A stretch of 64,000 bases of DNA from Pectobacterium carotovorum (GTDB taxonomy: Bacteria > Pseudomonadota > Gammaproteobacteria > Enterobacterales > Enterobacteriaceae). The notes under the pieces were generated by a model. It was not told where the DNA came from. It saw only the letters and a program-made list of their open reading frames with translations, and ran no database searches. Of the stretch, positions 1 through 7,871 are shown piece after piece (position 1 is the stretch's first letter; each line of letters starts with the position of its first letter). The stretch covers positions 2,418,001 through 2,482,000 of the forward strand of contig NZ_JAXAFK010000001.1 of NCBI RefSeq assembly GCF_033898505.1. The letters run 5' to 3'. Made by a program: the position numbers and the translations under genes.

Positions 1-1
1 C

Positions 2-295
2 CTACCTCCGTCAGAAAAATATTTTGAAAAATCCTACACGGATGCAGGATCGGTCTTCGTCATGAATTACTATACGCTGTCATCAGGTATTATTAATATC
101 CAAATGGACATCGTTTCTCCTCCGGGTCTCAAGGGGATGATCATCAATATACTTAATGAAAGGGAATCAGAGCTTAAACAAGAAGCAGGCGAAGGCGCTT
201 ATATTTACCAATTCAAAAAAATAAATGAGACCTATAAGATGGTCAGTGCCAACACCTATTCATCTTCAGATAAACGAATCTGCATGTCCTGCTAA
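2..295 (+). CDS. C-terminal part of an unrecognised protein (truncated by window edge)
   Basis: The reading frame is open from the first bases of the window to a TAA at 295, so the gene begins upstream; an internal ATG lies at 62. About 97 C-terminal residues are visible, ending in CMSC. I recognise no domain and see no membrane segment. It is followed after 10 bases by a secreted LprI-like gene, with a Shine-Dalgarno just after its stop, so the three leftmost genes probably form one operon. No function is proposed. Confidence 0.6.
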   Translation, partial: LPPSEKYFEKSYTDAGSVFVMNYYTLSSGIINIQMDIVSPPGLKGMIINILNERESELKQEAGEGAYIYQFKKINETYKMVSANTYSSSDKRICMSC

Positions 296-305
296 CAGGA
301 TTTCA

Positions 306-1115
306 ATGGAATTGAAAATGATAAAAATCATAATAAAATCTCTATTATTGATAATGCTTTCATCACACTATGTTAATGCAAATAATCTTGTGTGTCGTAG
401 TCCTCTCGTCATTCAGTCATTAATCAAAGAAGATCAAGAGAAAGCACAACCCATCAGAGACCGGGTCTCTTTAGAAACAATTAAAAAAATTGAATTTGAA
501 TATGACATCATTATCACAAAACTTAAAACAAAAAATAACCTGAGCTGCTTTGGCAAAGCCAAGATAAAAATCCCATCCGATGTGTCAAATTTTTTAAAAT
601 ACTATCCTATTATGGAGAGCGGAGATCCTAAAGCAAAAAGCATTTACCTTCTCAATATTCCCCCACACAAAAAAGAATCTGAATACATCACATTAGACCG
701 TGTTTATTATAATGTTCATATTGCTGATAATCAGCAAGAAACCAATATTATGTATCCACACGATGAGTCAGTCTCACGTACACTTTATGGCCTGGCCTGG
801 TTACAAGAAAATGCGGCAAGACTGGAAGAACAATCACCACGCTTTAAATATAAAAAAGCAATCATAGAGTTCACTGACGCTGATAATGCATTAAATATTT
901 ACTGGAGTAACCTGCCCGATTATATTAAAGGACAACTGAAAGAGGATGCACGGCAGTGGATAAAAAACAAAAATAAAAAATGCGGTGCAATAGAAACTAT
1001 CGCGAATAACAACCGCTCAATGGAAGATCGGGCAAAAATTTATACCTGCCAAGAGCAGATGACGAGGGAAAGGCTGGTGCAGCTTGGATTGACTGAAAAC
1101 AAGGACAAGAAATGA
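306..1115 (+). CDS. Secreted LprI-like (DUF1311-type) protein, paralogue 1
   Basis: The start at 306 is preferred over an upstream in-frame ATG at 225 because AGGA ends 5 bases before it and because it gives a normal signal peptide (MELKMIKIIIKSLLLIMLSS..VNA). A second ATG at 318 is possible. The 269-residue protein ends with a W-x-K-x-x-N-K-K-C-G motif, then Y-x-C-x-E-x-M-x-x-E-R-L near the C terminus. This spacing of W, C, C and R is typical of the LprI/DUF1311 domain, known in some members as a lysozyme inhibitor. The downstream gene is a clear paralogue and overlaps it by 4 bases (ATGA), so the two are translationally coupled. The function as a lysozyme inhibitor is inference; periplasmic export is well supported. 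Confidence 0.7.
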   Translation: MELKMIKIIIKSLLLIMLSSHYVNANNLVCRSPLVIQSLIKEDQEKAQPIRDRVSLETIKKIEFEYDIIITKLKTKNNLSCFGKAKIKIPSDVSNFLKYYPIMESGDPKAKSIYLLNIPPHKKESEYITLDRVYYNVHIADNQQETNIMYPHDESVSRTLYGLAWLQENAARLEEQSPRFKYKKAIIEFTDADNALNIYWSNLPDYIKGQLKEDARQWIKNKNKKCGAIETIANNNRSMEDRAKIYTCQEQMTRERLVQLGLTENKDKK

Positions 1116-1915
1116 AACAGCTCCTGTATGTCATGATTGGAATTATCCTTACTTGTACGTCGGCGTATGCAAAGGACGACTTTCAATGCAACGATCCCAA
1201 CGCGGTTGAAGCTGTTAAAAAAACGTTTGCCGACCGTGCAAAAGCACTGTTCTATAAGTCCCCTTCTCAATCTGTTGATACCGTGAGCGTACTTTATTCT
1301 AAATTATCCACTCAGCCACGCTGGGGGGAAGCATTCTCGTGTAGTTTGCGGGCTGAAATTCCCATAAGTCAGGAGATCGTCGATATCATTCTTAATAAAG
1401 ACGATCTTTTGTACACAAAAGACGAAATGGATAAGATTAGCAATAACATTTTTACTAAAACAGGTGAAAGCAAAGATAATAGGCTCAGCGATAATAAGAT
1501 CGTCATTCCGTCCTTTGCCTACGACCTCCGCGTTATTGATAATGGGAAGGAAATCAAAGTAGAAAAAAAATCCTATGATGCCCTATCCAGAGCGATTTAT
1601 GCCGTAGCCTGGTTCAGTGAAAACGCCGAAAAAATCACAAAAACCGCACAAGAGAAAGCGCTTGAAAGTGAAAAGGAACAATATCTTTTCTTTTTCACCG
1701 ACGTCTATGGAATATTGGAAGACGCACCTGAAGACATAAAGAGAAAATTCCACGCCTCTCAAGCAACATGGGTTAAAGAAAGAAATAAAAAATGCGGCAA
1801 TGCCGAATCCTTAGAAACGAGTCATCTTTCCATTAAAGAGCAGATTTATGCTTATCGCTGCCATAATGCAACGATGAGTGAACAGGTATCAAGTTTAGAT
1901 CCAGACGAAGGGTGA
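1112..1915 (+). CDS. Secreted LprI-like (DUF1311-type) protein, paralogue 2
   Basis: The protein has 267 residues with a signal peptide (MKQLLYVMIGIILTCTSAYA, then KDD). The C-terminal signature W-V-K-E-R-N-K-K-C-G followed by Y-x-C-x-x-x-T-M matches that of the gene before it, and the middle segment (S-R-A-I-Y-x-x-A-W-x-x-E-N-A) is also shared with it (R-T-L-Y-G-L-A-W-L-Q-E-N-A). The pair therefore arose by duplication. The start overlaps the upstream stop as ATGA. A periplasmic role, possibly binding lysozyme or peptidoglycan enzymes, is inferred from the family only. Confidence 0.7.
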   Translation: MKQLLYVMIGIILTCTSAYAKDDFQCNDPNAVEAVKKTFADRAKALFYKSPSQSVDTVSVLYSKLSTQPRWGEAFSCSLRAEIPISQEIVDIILNKDDLLYTKDEMDKISNNIFTKTGESKDNRLSDNKIVIPSFAYDLRVIDNGKEIKVEKKSYDALSRAIYAVAWFSENAEKITKTAQEKALESEKEQYLFFFTDVYGILEDAPEDIKRKFHASQATWVKERNKKCGNAESLETSHLSIKEQIYAYRCHNATMSEQVSSLDPDEG

Positions 1916-1933
1916 TAGTCACGCCGATGTAGC

Positions 1934-2007
1934 TTCAGGCTATTGCCTACGATCTTAGCAATGGCCTGAATCTAAACCTCTCGTCCAGTTTACTCAATCT
2001 GGACGAG
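1934..2007. terminator. Two adjacent stem-loops between convergent genes
   Basis: An imperfect stem pairs TTCAGGC..ATTGC (from 1934) with GCAAT.GCCTGAA (to 1970). A second perfect 9-bp stem pairs CTCGTCCAG (1980-1988) with CTGGACGAG (1999-2007). They lie between the rightward LprI-like gene and the leftward Lrp-type gene. There is no long T run, so termination is inferred from position and stem strength. Confidence 0.5.
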
Positions 2008-2023
2008 ACAAACCTCCGGCGAA

Positions 2024-2521
2024 TCAGCTATCGCTCGGCTGTACAGGGCGCTCAAGATAGGTAGACAACACAATATAAGAGCGTGTTGAACTGACGCCGG
2101 GCACCGCATAAAGCTGAAACAGAAGTTTTTCCAGCGACTGCGCATCTTCGGTGCGGATCTTGAGGATCATAGCAGTATCGCCAGCCACCGAATGCACTTC
2201 TTCAACATCAGAATTCTGCGTGATCTCCATCAGCTCGGATGAAACGCCCCAGCCACTGGTGTCAACGTGCACAAATGCCAGAAGGTTCTTTTTTATCGCG
2301 ACAGGATCGAGCAGCACAGCCGTTTTCCGTATCACGCCGTCGCGCCGCAGCCGTTTCACCCGTTCATGCGCGGCAGGAGCCGAAAGCGCAACTTTTTCCC
2401 CCAATTCGGCATAGCTCAGCGTGGCATCTTCAACCAGTTCCCTTAATAATCTTCGGTCAGTGGCATCAATATCCCGTGTAGGAATGACTTTTGGCTTAAT
2501 GTCATCTTTATTTATTTTCAT
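2024..2521 (-). CDS. Lrp/AsnC-family transcriptional regulator
   Basis: The 165-residue protein has the Lrp/AsnC layout. An N-terminal winged helix-turn-helix begins at D-x-x-D-R-R-L-L-R-E-L-V-E-D-A (about residues 18-32) and continues through S-Y-A-E-L-G-E-K-V-A-L-S..V-x-x-R-V-x-x-L-x-x-x-G-V-I. A C-terminal RAM domain includes V-E-E-V-H-S-V-A-G-D and L-Y-A-V-P-G-V. Members bind amino acids and form oligomers. It is divergently transcribed from an MFS exporter 82 bases away, so it probably senses the exporter's substrate and controls both genes. The substrate cannot be read from the sequence. Confidence 0.9.
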   Translation of the reverse strand: MKINKDDIKPKVIPTRDIDATDRRLLRELVEDATLSYAELGEKVALSAPAAHERVKRLRRDGVIRKTAVLLDPVAIKKNLLAFVHVDTSGWGVSSELMEITQNSDVEEVHSVAGDTAMILKIRTEDAQSLEKLLFQLYAVPGVSSTRSYIVLSTYLERPVQPSDS

Positions 2522-2603
2522 TCTCTCATTCCTTATTTCAAACTAATACCGTTTGGTTAATAGTACTTTCTCCGAATCATATTAAGCAAAAAGTGAAATT
2601 TCA
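2522..2603. promoter_or_regulatory. Divergent promoter region, regulator/exporter
   Basis: An 82-base AT-rich gap separates the divergent Lrp-type and MFS genes. It holds an imperfect dyad of the form ACTAATA..TTAATAGT, a plausible binding site for the regulator. No clear -10/-35 pair was chosen. Confidence 0.35.
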
Positions 2604-3800
2604 ATGTCACAACATCAACATGCCGAATGTCATGCCAATTCGCGCACGCTTCGTGTTCCTGGCGCGGCCTATGTCCTGACGTTCTGTATCGGCGTGATTG
2701 GATCAAATTCGTTACTTATGGGCCCCATCGCTCCCGAGATCGCCACATCATTTAAGAGTATCGCGCAGTCAGTCATGCTGGCCTCAGCCGCATTTGGCCT
2801 GGGAACGGCGCTAAGCGCCCTGTTTCTGGCACGATACATCGATCGATTCGGTGCCTTTAAGATGTTGAAGAACGCGATGATCCTGCTGGTCGTCGCCTTG
2901 CTTTCCAGCGCTTGTGCCTCTTCCGTTGAATGGCTGATAGCCAGCCAGCTCATTGCGGGTATCGCATCCGGCGTGGCGATTCCCGCGATTTACACCACCG
3001 CAGCAGCTATCGCTCCCAAAGGCTTGGAAAGTAAAACAACTGGCGTCGTTCTTACCGGCTGGACTCTGAGCCTTGTCGCCGGTGTTTCACTCGCGTCGAT
3101 TCTGGCAGAGCAATTTCACTGGCGCGTCGTTTATCTCGGAATCGGTGCACTTGCCGTTTTGGCTATCGTCATCCTTTCCCGTTTGAGTAATCGGGATGAA
3201 AACACCACGCGGGTTTCGTCATCGCCTCTGGCGGCACTAAGCGTGCCCGGTGTGAAACCGTTACTGGCTGCCTGTGGCGGATTCATGACCGCCTTTTATG
3301 GGGTTTATGGCTATCTGGGTGACTATCTGTACCACGAACTGCACCAGCCGCTCAGTGCTAACGGGCTGATCGCGCTTTGCTACGGTATCGGTTTTGGTTC
3401 TGCGGCTTTTCTGGATGCCATGATAAGTAAAGTGAATCCCAGAGTGGCTATGCCAGCCTCGTTCCTTACGGTAGCGACGGTGTACCTCATTTTTGCCCTG
3501 TCAGGAACTAGCTTGCCTGTTGTGTGCGTACTAATGCTTTTTCTGGGCACCGCGAATCACCTGTGCGTCAATTTGCTGATTACCGGGTTAAACACAACCG
3601 ATGTATCGAAACGCGGCGCAATCATGGGGCTGAACAGTGCCGTGACCTATTTGGCCGTCTTTGTGGGGAATACGCTTTTTGGCGCCCTCTATCTGCATTG
3701 GGGATATGCAACGGTACTCTACGCAGCGGTGGGTTTTGTGGTGATGTCTATCCTGTTCACATTACAACTGCAAACGTCTGCAAGCGCTGAACAGCATTAG
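2604..3800 (+). CDS. MFS transporter, drug/metabolite exporter type
   Basis: The 398-residue protein has about twelve hydrophobic segments and the DHA1-like loop 2-3 motif (ARYIDRFGA, near residue 75). A segment with A-G-I-A-S-G-V-A-I-P-A-I-Y lies near residue 118, typical of arabinose- and drug-efflux permeases of the inner membrane. A short His-rich N terminus (SQHQHAECH) precedes the first helix. The Shine-Dalgarno is weak. The neighbouring Lrp-type regulator suggests export of an amino acid or derived compound, which is inference. Confidence 0.85.
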   Translation: MSQHQHAECHANSRTLRVPGAAYVLTFCIGVIGSNSLLMGPIAPEIATSFKSIAQSVMLASAAFGLGTALSALFLARYIDRFGAFKMLKNAMILLVVALLSSACASSVEWLIASQLIAGIASGVAIPAIYTTAAAIAPKGLESKTTGVVLTGWTLSLVAGVSLASILAEQFHWRVVYLGIGALAVLAIVILSRLSNRDENTTRVSSSPLAALSVPGVKPLLAACGGFMTAFYGVYGYLGDYLYHELHQPLSANGLIALCYGIGFGSAAFLDAMISKVNPRVAMPASFLTVATVYLIFALSGTSLPVVCVLMLFLGTANHLCVNLLITGLNTTDVSKRGAIMGLNSAVTYLAVFVGNTLFGALYLHWGYATVLYAAVGFVVMSILFTLQLQTSASAEQH

Positions 3801-3869
3801 TACATTCCCATTTCTCACCGGTGAAGAGGTGATTTCTCGGGGGATTTTATACTCTCAGCCATTCAGGTT

Positions 3870-3897
3870 AGAGAGGTAGGCTTAGCCATACCTCTCT
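3870..3897. terminator. Bidirectional stem-loop between MFS gene and nip
   Basis: AGAGAGGTA (3870-3878) pairs perfectly with TACCTCTCT (3889-3897), and the inner bases GGC/GCC extend the stem. It lies between two convergent genes. It lacks a long T run on either strand. Confidence 0.6.
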
Positions 3898-3905
3898 TAT
3901 CATGA

Positions 3906-4697
3906 TTATTTCGACGCCGTTATACTGGCATCTGTAAATTCCGGGTAACCGGCTGGTCGGCCATTATTCAGGTTATTCAGGAAATTATTGTCTTTCAGAG
4001 GAATAGAGGCTGAACCGTAGTCAAACGCGTTTAATCGGTTACGCAACTCTTGATTATTAATGCCATCACCATACATGGAGTACCAGCTGATAATATCCGG
4101 CGTGACAAATTTCTTATACGGGTTTTCCGCTTGCTCATTTGCTTTAGAAAAACGGAAGGCATGGGTTAATACGCCATCTTTGTGATAAACAAATTTCAGA
4201 TGACCATCCTGTTTATCAATACCCGACGCATCTTTGGTCGTTAATTTACCATGTGCGCTGTAGCTACCATGTGTCACGACGCCATTCTTAGTCCAGATGG
4301 CGACATGCTCCCAATCATGGCGGTGGCCTGAATTGACACCACTTAAGACCTGATCTTTTAAAAAATAGAGCGCATAGAAGCTGCCACAATAGCGAGAACC
4401 ACCGGAATTAACACAGGCATAGCGGTGCAATGTATTTGACGAGTCAAGAAAGTTACTCCATCTGCACCCGCCCGTTATATTTCCTGATGGTTTCAGCCCG
4501 CCGTTCTGCACGCCATTACGGCTTACGCCAGCGCTGGGAAGGCAGCCATCAGTATCAAAATCAAATACCGGTGCAATCGCCCGTGCATCAATGCCTGATG
4601 GCAAAGTCTGATTCAGTTTAGGGAAATTATCTGCATGCGAAGAAAAGGTCGCGAACAATATTGAGCATGCCAGAATTGTTTTCTTTCCTGAAAGCAT
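3906..4697 (-). CDS. nip: Nep1-like necrosis-inducing protein (NPP1 family)
   Basis: This is a secreted plant cytolysin. The mature protein carries the NLP signature G-H-R-H-D-W-E-H followed by V-A-I-W, whose acidic and histidine residues hold the metal ion needed for membrane lysis in this family. The start at 4697 was chosen over an ATG at 4820 because AGGAGT lies 6 bases before it and it begins a clean signal peptide (MLSGKKTILACSILFATFSSHA, then DN). That gives 263 residues, the usual NLP length. In Pectobacterium the protein leaves the cell through the Out type II system, whose genes lie about 10 kb away. A weak KdgR-like motif (GAAA-N6-TTTTA) lies at 4778-4792 upstream; regulation by it is only a guess. 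Confidence 0.93.
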   Translation of the reverse strand: MLSGKKTILACSILFATFSSHADNFPKLNQTLPSGIDARAIAPVFDFDTDGCLPSAGVSRNGVQNGGLKPSGNITGGCRWSNFLDSSNTLHRYACVNSGGSRYCGSFYALYFLKDQVLSGVNSGHRHDWEHVAIWTKNGVVTHGSYSAHGKLTTKDASGIDKQDGHLKFVYHKDGVLTHAFRFSKANEQAENPYKKFVTPDIISWYSMYGDGINNQELRNRLNAFDYGSASIPLKDNNFLNNLNNGRPAGYPEFTDASITASK

Positions 4698-4913
4698 ATT
4701 AACTCCTTTAGCAAAAATAGTCCTTTGAAAACCAATACCATCACTAGCCATAAAAATTGGCCATAATGAAAGTGTAGGAAATAACACTTTTAACAAGAAA
4801 GAAAAGGAAATAAAAATCATTTATTTCCAACAATGAACACAAATATATTTAGCCTGCAAAATAATGCAGGGCGTTTATAGATAACATCAGCAAAGCCCTA
4901 CCCGCCAGGGCTT

Positions 4914-5669
4914 TTATTCTCCGACCACATCATAACGCTGCGTTGCCGCATCAAAACGGTATTCTAGCAGAATATCGCCTCCGCCATGGGAATAGCAGTT
5001 CAGCGTGATGCTACGATTATCTCCGCCATTTTCAATATTCATATAAACCGGGGTCATGAAGAAGCCAAACTGACATTGCTGAAAATCAGGCTCAAGAAGC
5101 TGATCGACATTGCCATTCTTCTTGTTAATCGCCTTAATCCCCTCAACGACCATTCCCGCATCGCTGTTTTGATACACCCCAACGAAGCTGTGAGTCGCTG
5201 TTTGCCCCCAAAAAGGAATATCGACTTGCCCTTCGACCTTTGCAGGCTGCGCACTGTCATCAAAGGATGCCACACGCCGTAAGCTAACATCATAACGAGC
5301 TTTCCCGTTCGACCACTCACCGCGGAGCTCCTCTCCCGTTTCCGTCAATGTAAACGGGCAATGTGTCATATCGATGTCAGACTTAACGCCCTGAACGATG
5401 TACTTATCATAATCCTGCGGGGTATGAATTTCGCAGATCTCAAGCGACGTTCCCGAGAGTCTCCCATACAGAGGGATCGGCGCTCTGTATTTATCGTAAA
5501 AGTAGCTTCCCAGAAGGTTCTTATCCTGGTCAGTACTGTATTTCTGCAATGAAAAATGTACCGGATAAGGCCCGATTTGGCCTTCATAATTACTCACGAC
5601 ATACCAGCCAGCATGCGCTGTTGCCGTCCACAGTCCACAGGCTATTAAGGTTGATACCGCTAATCTCAT
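4914..5669 (-). CDS. Exported protein of unknown function
   Basis: The start at 5669 is favoured over an ATG at 5693: GGTGA precedes it and a signal peptide begins there directly (MRLAVSTLIACGLWTATAHA, then GW). The 251-residue product has several cysteines (E-I-C-E-I-H, T-H-C-P-F-T, Q-Q-C-Q-F-G, L-N-C-Y-S-H) consistent with periplasmic disulfides. The middle section, with G-x-L-x-G-x-x-L-E and L-R-G-E-W-S-N-G-K-A, has alternating beta-strand character. I do not recognise the family. It stands alone between nip and another unknown gene. Confidence 0.7.
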   Translation of the reverse strand: MRLAVSTLIACGLWTATAHAGWYVVSNYEGQIGPYPVHFSLQKYSTDQDKNLLGSYFYDKYRAPIPLYGRLSGTSLEICEIHTPQDYDKYIVQGVKSDIDMTHCPFTLTETGEELRGEWSNGKARYDVSLRRVASFDDSAQPAKVEGQVDIPFWGQTATHSFVGVYQNSDAGMVVEGIKAINKKNGNVDQLLEPDFQQCQFGFFMTPVYMNIENGGDNRSITLNCYSHGGGDILLEYRFDAATQRYDVVGE

Positions 5670-5683
5670 ACATTCACCTTGTC

Positions 5684-5745
5684 TACCCGTCATACTTCAA
5701 GCTGCTCGTGCGTGGGTTTATCTGCAACTCGCGTTGTATTGGTTA
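5684..5745. repeat. Fragment resembling a common Pectobacterium intergenic repeat
   Basis: The bases around ACCCGTCATACTTCAAGCTGC and CTGCAACTCG resemble the ends of a longer repeat I recall from many Pectobacterium intergenic regions; here the middle would be missing. This is from memory and needs a genome-wide comparison. Confidence 0.4.
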
Positions 5746-5793
5746 TCTGTAAATCATGAAGCCAAACCGTTCAAAACGACCTGGCCAATCAGG

Positions 5794-6060
5794 CTAATCA
5801 TGGTGGCAGCAGGGGCAGATTTCCACCTCAGACACCGTCATAGCCGTTGTTCCCTCGCAATCCCATTCAACACGCACGGGTAGCGATTCTGGCCCTGAAT
5901 GGTGCAAATATTTATTGACCGGACTTTCCGTCATACCGGTAACCACCTCCGTGGCGATGAGTTCATCACCGACAAAAACGCGGGCTGTCGCCTGCGACGC
6001 TTCACGGGTTTCACCAGATTGCCGATACAAATAGTTAACCGTCAGTTTAATGCTGGGCAT
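5794..6060 (-). CDS. Small hypothetical protein with C-terminal CPCCHHD
   Basis: This 88-residue protein has no signal peptide or membrane segment. It ends in C-P-C-C-H-H-D, a cluster that could bind metal, and its body (P-S-I-K-L-T-V-N-Y-L-Y, then A-R-V-F-V-G-D-E-L-I) looks like a small beta-rich domain. The family is not recognised. The gene stands alone. Confidence 0.55.
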   Translation of the reverse strand: MPSIKLTVNYLYRQSGETREASQATARVFVGDELIATEVVTGMTESPVNKYLHHSGPESLPVRVEWDCEGTTAMTVSEVEICPCCHHD

Positions 6061-6586
6061 AGCGCTTCTTAAGACAGGGAAAAGACGAGGAAAACAGTGT
6101 ATCGCGTTCCCCCACGCTTGTAGAGCACATACGTTTCAAACGATATCACTGCATTACGCTAATACCATGATAGTTTTCTATTTTTTTAAAATGGAGATAT
6201 TTGGTCACATAAGATCGCACGATTGGTAATCAAAAAGTTAAATCTTATACCTTTTGGATATTAATGAAGCAAAAAAAACAGCCGATACCCTTTGCGATAG
6301 GGTGTTTTTTAATGCAATTGCATTTTGCATAAATAGTGTTTGGCATAAATACTGTTTTACATTAACCGTGTTCTGAATGAACCACTTCGTTAACGTCATA
6401 TTGTTGAATAACAGGAAATTATACTCAGCAGATTGATGCCTCTTCCAAGGAAGACAATCCCCCTGCCTGTGTTGATAGCCTGAATGTCAACGATTGCGGT
6501 ATTTCGTACGTGGTTTTAACACACTGAAGTAACTCACTGGTAAAAACCATTACCAGCATTAAATAGATATAAGAAGGAGTTATACT
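6061..6586. promoter_or_regulatory. Long AT-rich leader/intergenic region
   Basis: This 526-base gap has no convincing gene. It holds a terminator-like hairpin at 6285-6310, a perfect 14-base palindrome AATGCAATTGCATT (6311-6324), and two 15-base near-identical direct repeats starting GCATAAATA (6327-6341 and 6343-6357) with a weaker third copy after 6358. All lie upstream of the gene at 6587 and probably belong to its control region. Confidence 0.5.
6285..6310 (+). terminator. Terminator-like hairpin in leader of gene at 6587
   Basis: A 7-bp stem (ATACCCT/AGGGTGT with one G-T pair) has a 7-base loop and is followed by TTTTTT on the + strand. A run of eight A residues lies on its 5' side. 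No annotated gene precedes it on this strand, so it either ends a small RNA or attenuates the gene 280 bases downstream. Confidence 0.55.
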
Positions 6587-7126
6587 GTGGTGATTCCAGA
6601 TATTCAAATCGTGAATACAACAACCCCGGCGACCATGCCTCCTATTGGTGCTGCTGCCAACCCAACGGTCGTTGCAGCTATCAGCGCGGGGAATAAAACA
6701 GACACATCAACAAACTCCGACTCTCAAAATATGCAGGGCTCGAACGAGAGCACCAAAGTCACGCTGTCTTCCCAAAAGAAACGTGCGGCCGCAGAGGACA
6801 ATACTCCCCCGGCTGAACAGGTCAAGGCACAGCAGAAAGCCGCCGCTGAATACTCTCTGGCAACAACGGGCATTCCGCTGTACAACGGCAAGCTTATTTC
6901 CGTGATTAAGTACCCGGATGGAAATTCTGAAATGTTTGATGCCTTTACGGGACAACGCATCACACAAGAAGATCTGGCTCTCATCAGTGCGCTTCATGGT
7001 TCAGAGGGCGAGCAGGTATTACATTTCGAGAGCAAAACATCCTATAGCAATTTATCTGCGGCCGAAGTTTATCAGCAGATTCAGGAAATGTTGCATGGCT
7101 CAGGCAGTGAGGAAGAGCTGTCTTAA
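6587..7126 (+). CDS. Hypothetical Ala/Thr-rich protein
   Basis: The start is a GTG at 6587, set by AAGGAGT 6 bases before it; a second GTG follows directly. The 179-residue product has a low-complexity N-terminal half rich in A, T, S, N and Q with no signal peptide. A more ordered C-terminal half starts near T-G-I-P-L-Y-N-G-K-L and includes Y-P-D-G-N-S-E-M-F-D-A-F-T-G. The disordered head and compact tail resemble secreted or chaperone-bound proteins, but I recognise no family. The long leader suggests tight regulation. Confidence 0.6.
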   Translation: MVIPDIQIVNTTTPATMPPIGAAANPTVVAAISAGNKTDTSTNSDSQNMQGSNESTKVTLSSQKKRAAAEDNTPPAEQVKAQQKAAAEYSLATTGIPLYNGKLISVIKYPDGNSEMFDAFTGQRITQEDLALISALHGSEGEQVLHFESKTSYSNLSAAEVYQQIQEMLHGSGSEEELS

Positions 7127-7232
7127 TGAAGGTATGCATGCCAAGACAAATAAATTCACTGCCCTGGCATTAAAGGAAAATATAACGTTATTTTAATAAT
7201 GGAACACGGCTACTCAATAGAAAAGCGGCCTA

Positions 7233-7805
7233 TTAACGACTAGCAATGAGTTCTTCTGAGAACTCGGCTAATCTTGTCAGGCCGTATTCCCATGAGCCAA
7301 ACCCCGCTTCTGCATTAATATGCCCAGCCTCACCGACATCAACCAGTTCGCTGTCCCATGCATGCGCCCAGTATTGGGCGCGAGTAAAACTCATCAATGG
7401 ATCGTTATGGCTGGCCACTGTCAGCGCAGGAACCCGAAGCGGCGTAGCCTGAATACGCTCGTCAATCTCAAAGCGCATGGGCTCAGCAGGCGCCACCAAC
7501 ATCACACCAGCAATCCCTTCCTGATCTTGTTGCACCACATGACAGGAAGCCAGTGCGCCAAAGCTATGGCCGATAAGAATCACGGGCTGTGTACAGACGC
7601 TAAGCTCACGGCGGATCGCCAACACCCAGCGATCCAGATCGGCCTGATACCATTCCCGCTGGCGTATACGGTGCCAGTGAGGAAAACGCCGTTCCCAATG
7701 GCTTTGCCAGTGCTCGTCATCGCTGTCTCGCAACCCCGGCACCAGCACCATCGTTAGCTGCTGGCTCACTTCCGTCAGCCGCCGATCGATTTCTGTTGTC
7801 TGCAC
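7233..7805 (-). CDS. RBBP9/YdeN-family serine hydrolase
   Basis: The 190-residue protein has an alpha/beta-hydrolase fold. It opens with L-V-P-G-L-R-D-S-D-D-E-H-W-Q-S-H-W-E, the family's signature. The nucleophile elbow is G-H-S-F-G (about residue 100), the acid is probably the D of N-D-P-L-M, and the base is the H in E-A-G-H-I-N. Natural substrates of this family are mostly unknown. The start is a GTG at 7805. The gene lies just downstream of dbpA on the same strand with a 66-base gap. Confidence 0.85.
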   Translation of the reverse strand: MQTTEIDRRLTEVSQQLTMVLVPGLRDSDDEHWQSHWERRFPHWHRIRQREWYQADLDRWVLAIRRELSVCTQPVILIGHSFGALASCHVVQQDQEGIAGVMLVAPAEPMRFEIDERIQATPLRVPALTVASHNDPLMSFTRAQYWAHAWDSELVDVGEAGHINAEAGFGSWEYGLTRLAEFSEELIASR

Positions 7806-7871
7806 GCCCTTAATACTCCTGTCTGTGACCCAGCGACATCATCCTACTCTGTCTGGTATATCAGCCACCGG

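Noticed and set aside
4778..4792. KdgR-like motif upstream of nip
   Set aside because: The flanking bases do not fit the consensus and one core base differs, so it was not listed as a site.
6121..6310. Small RNA ending at the hairpin at 6285-6310
   Set aside because: No promoter or known RNA family could be recognised; listed only as a possible reading of the terminator.
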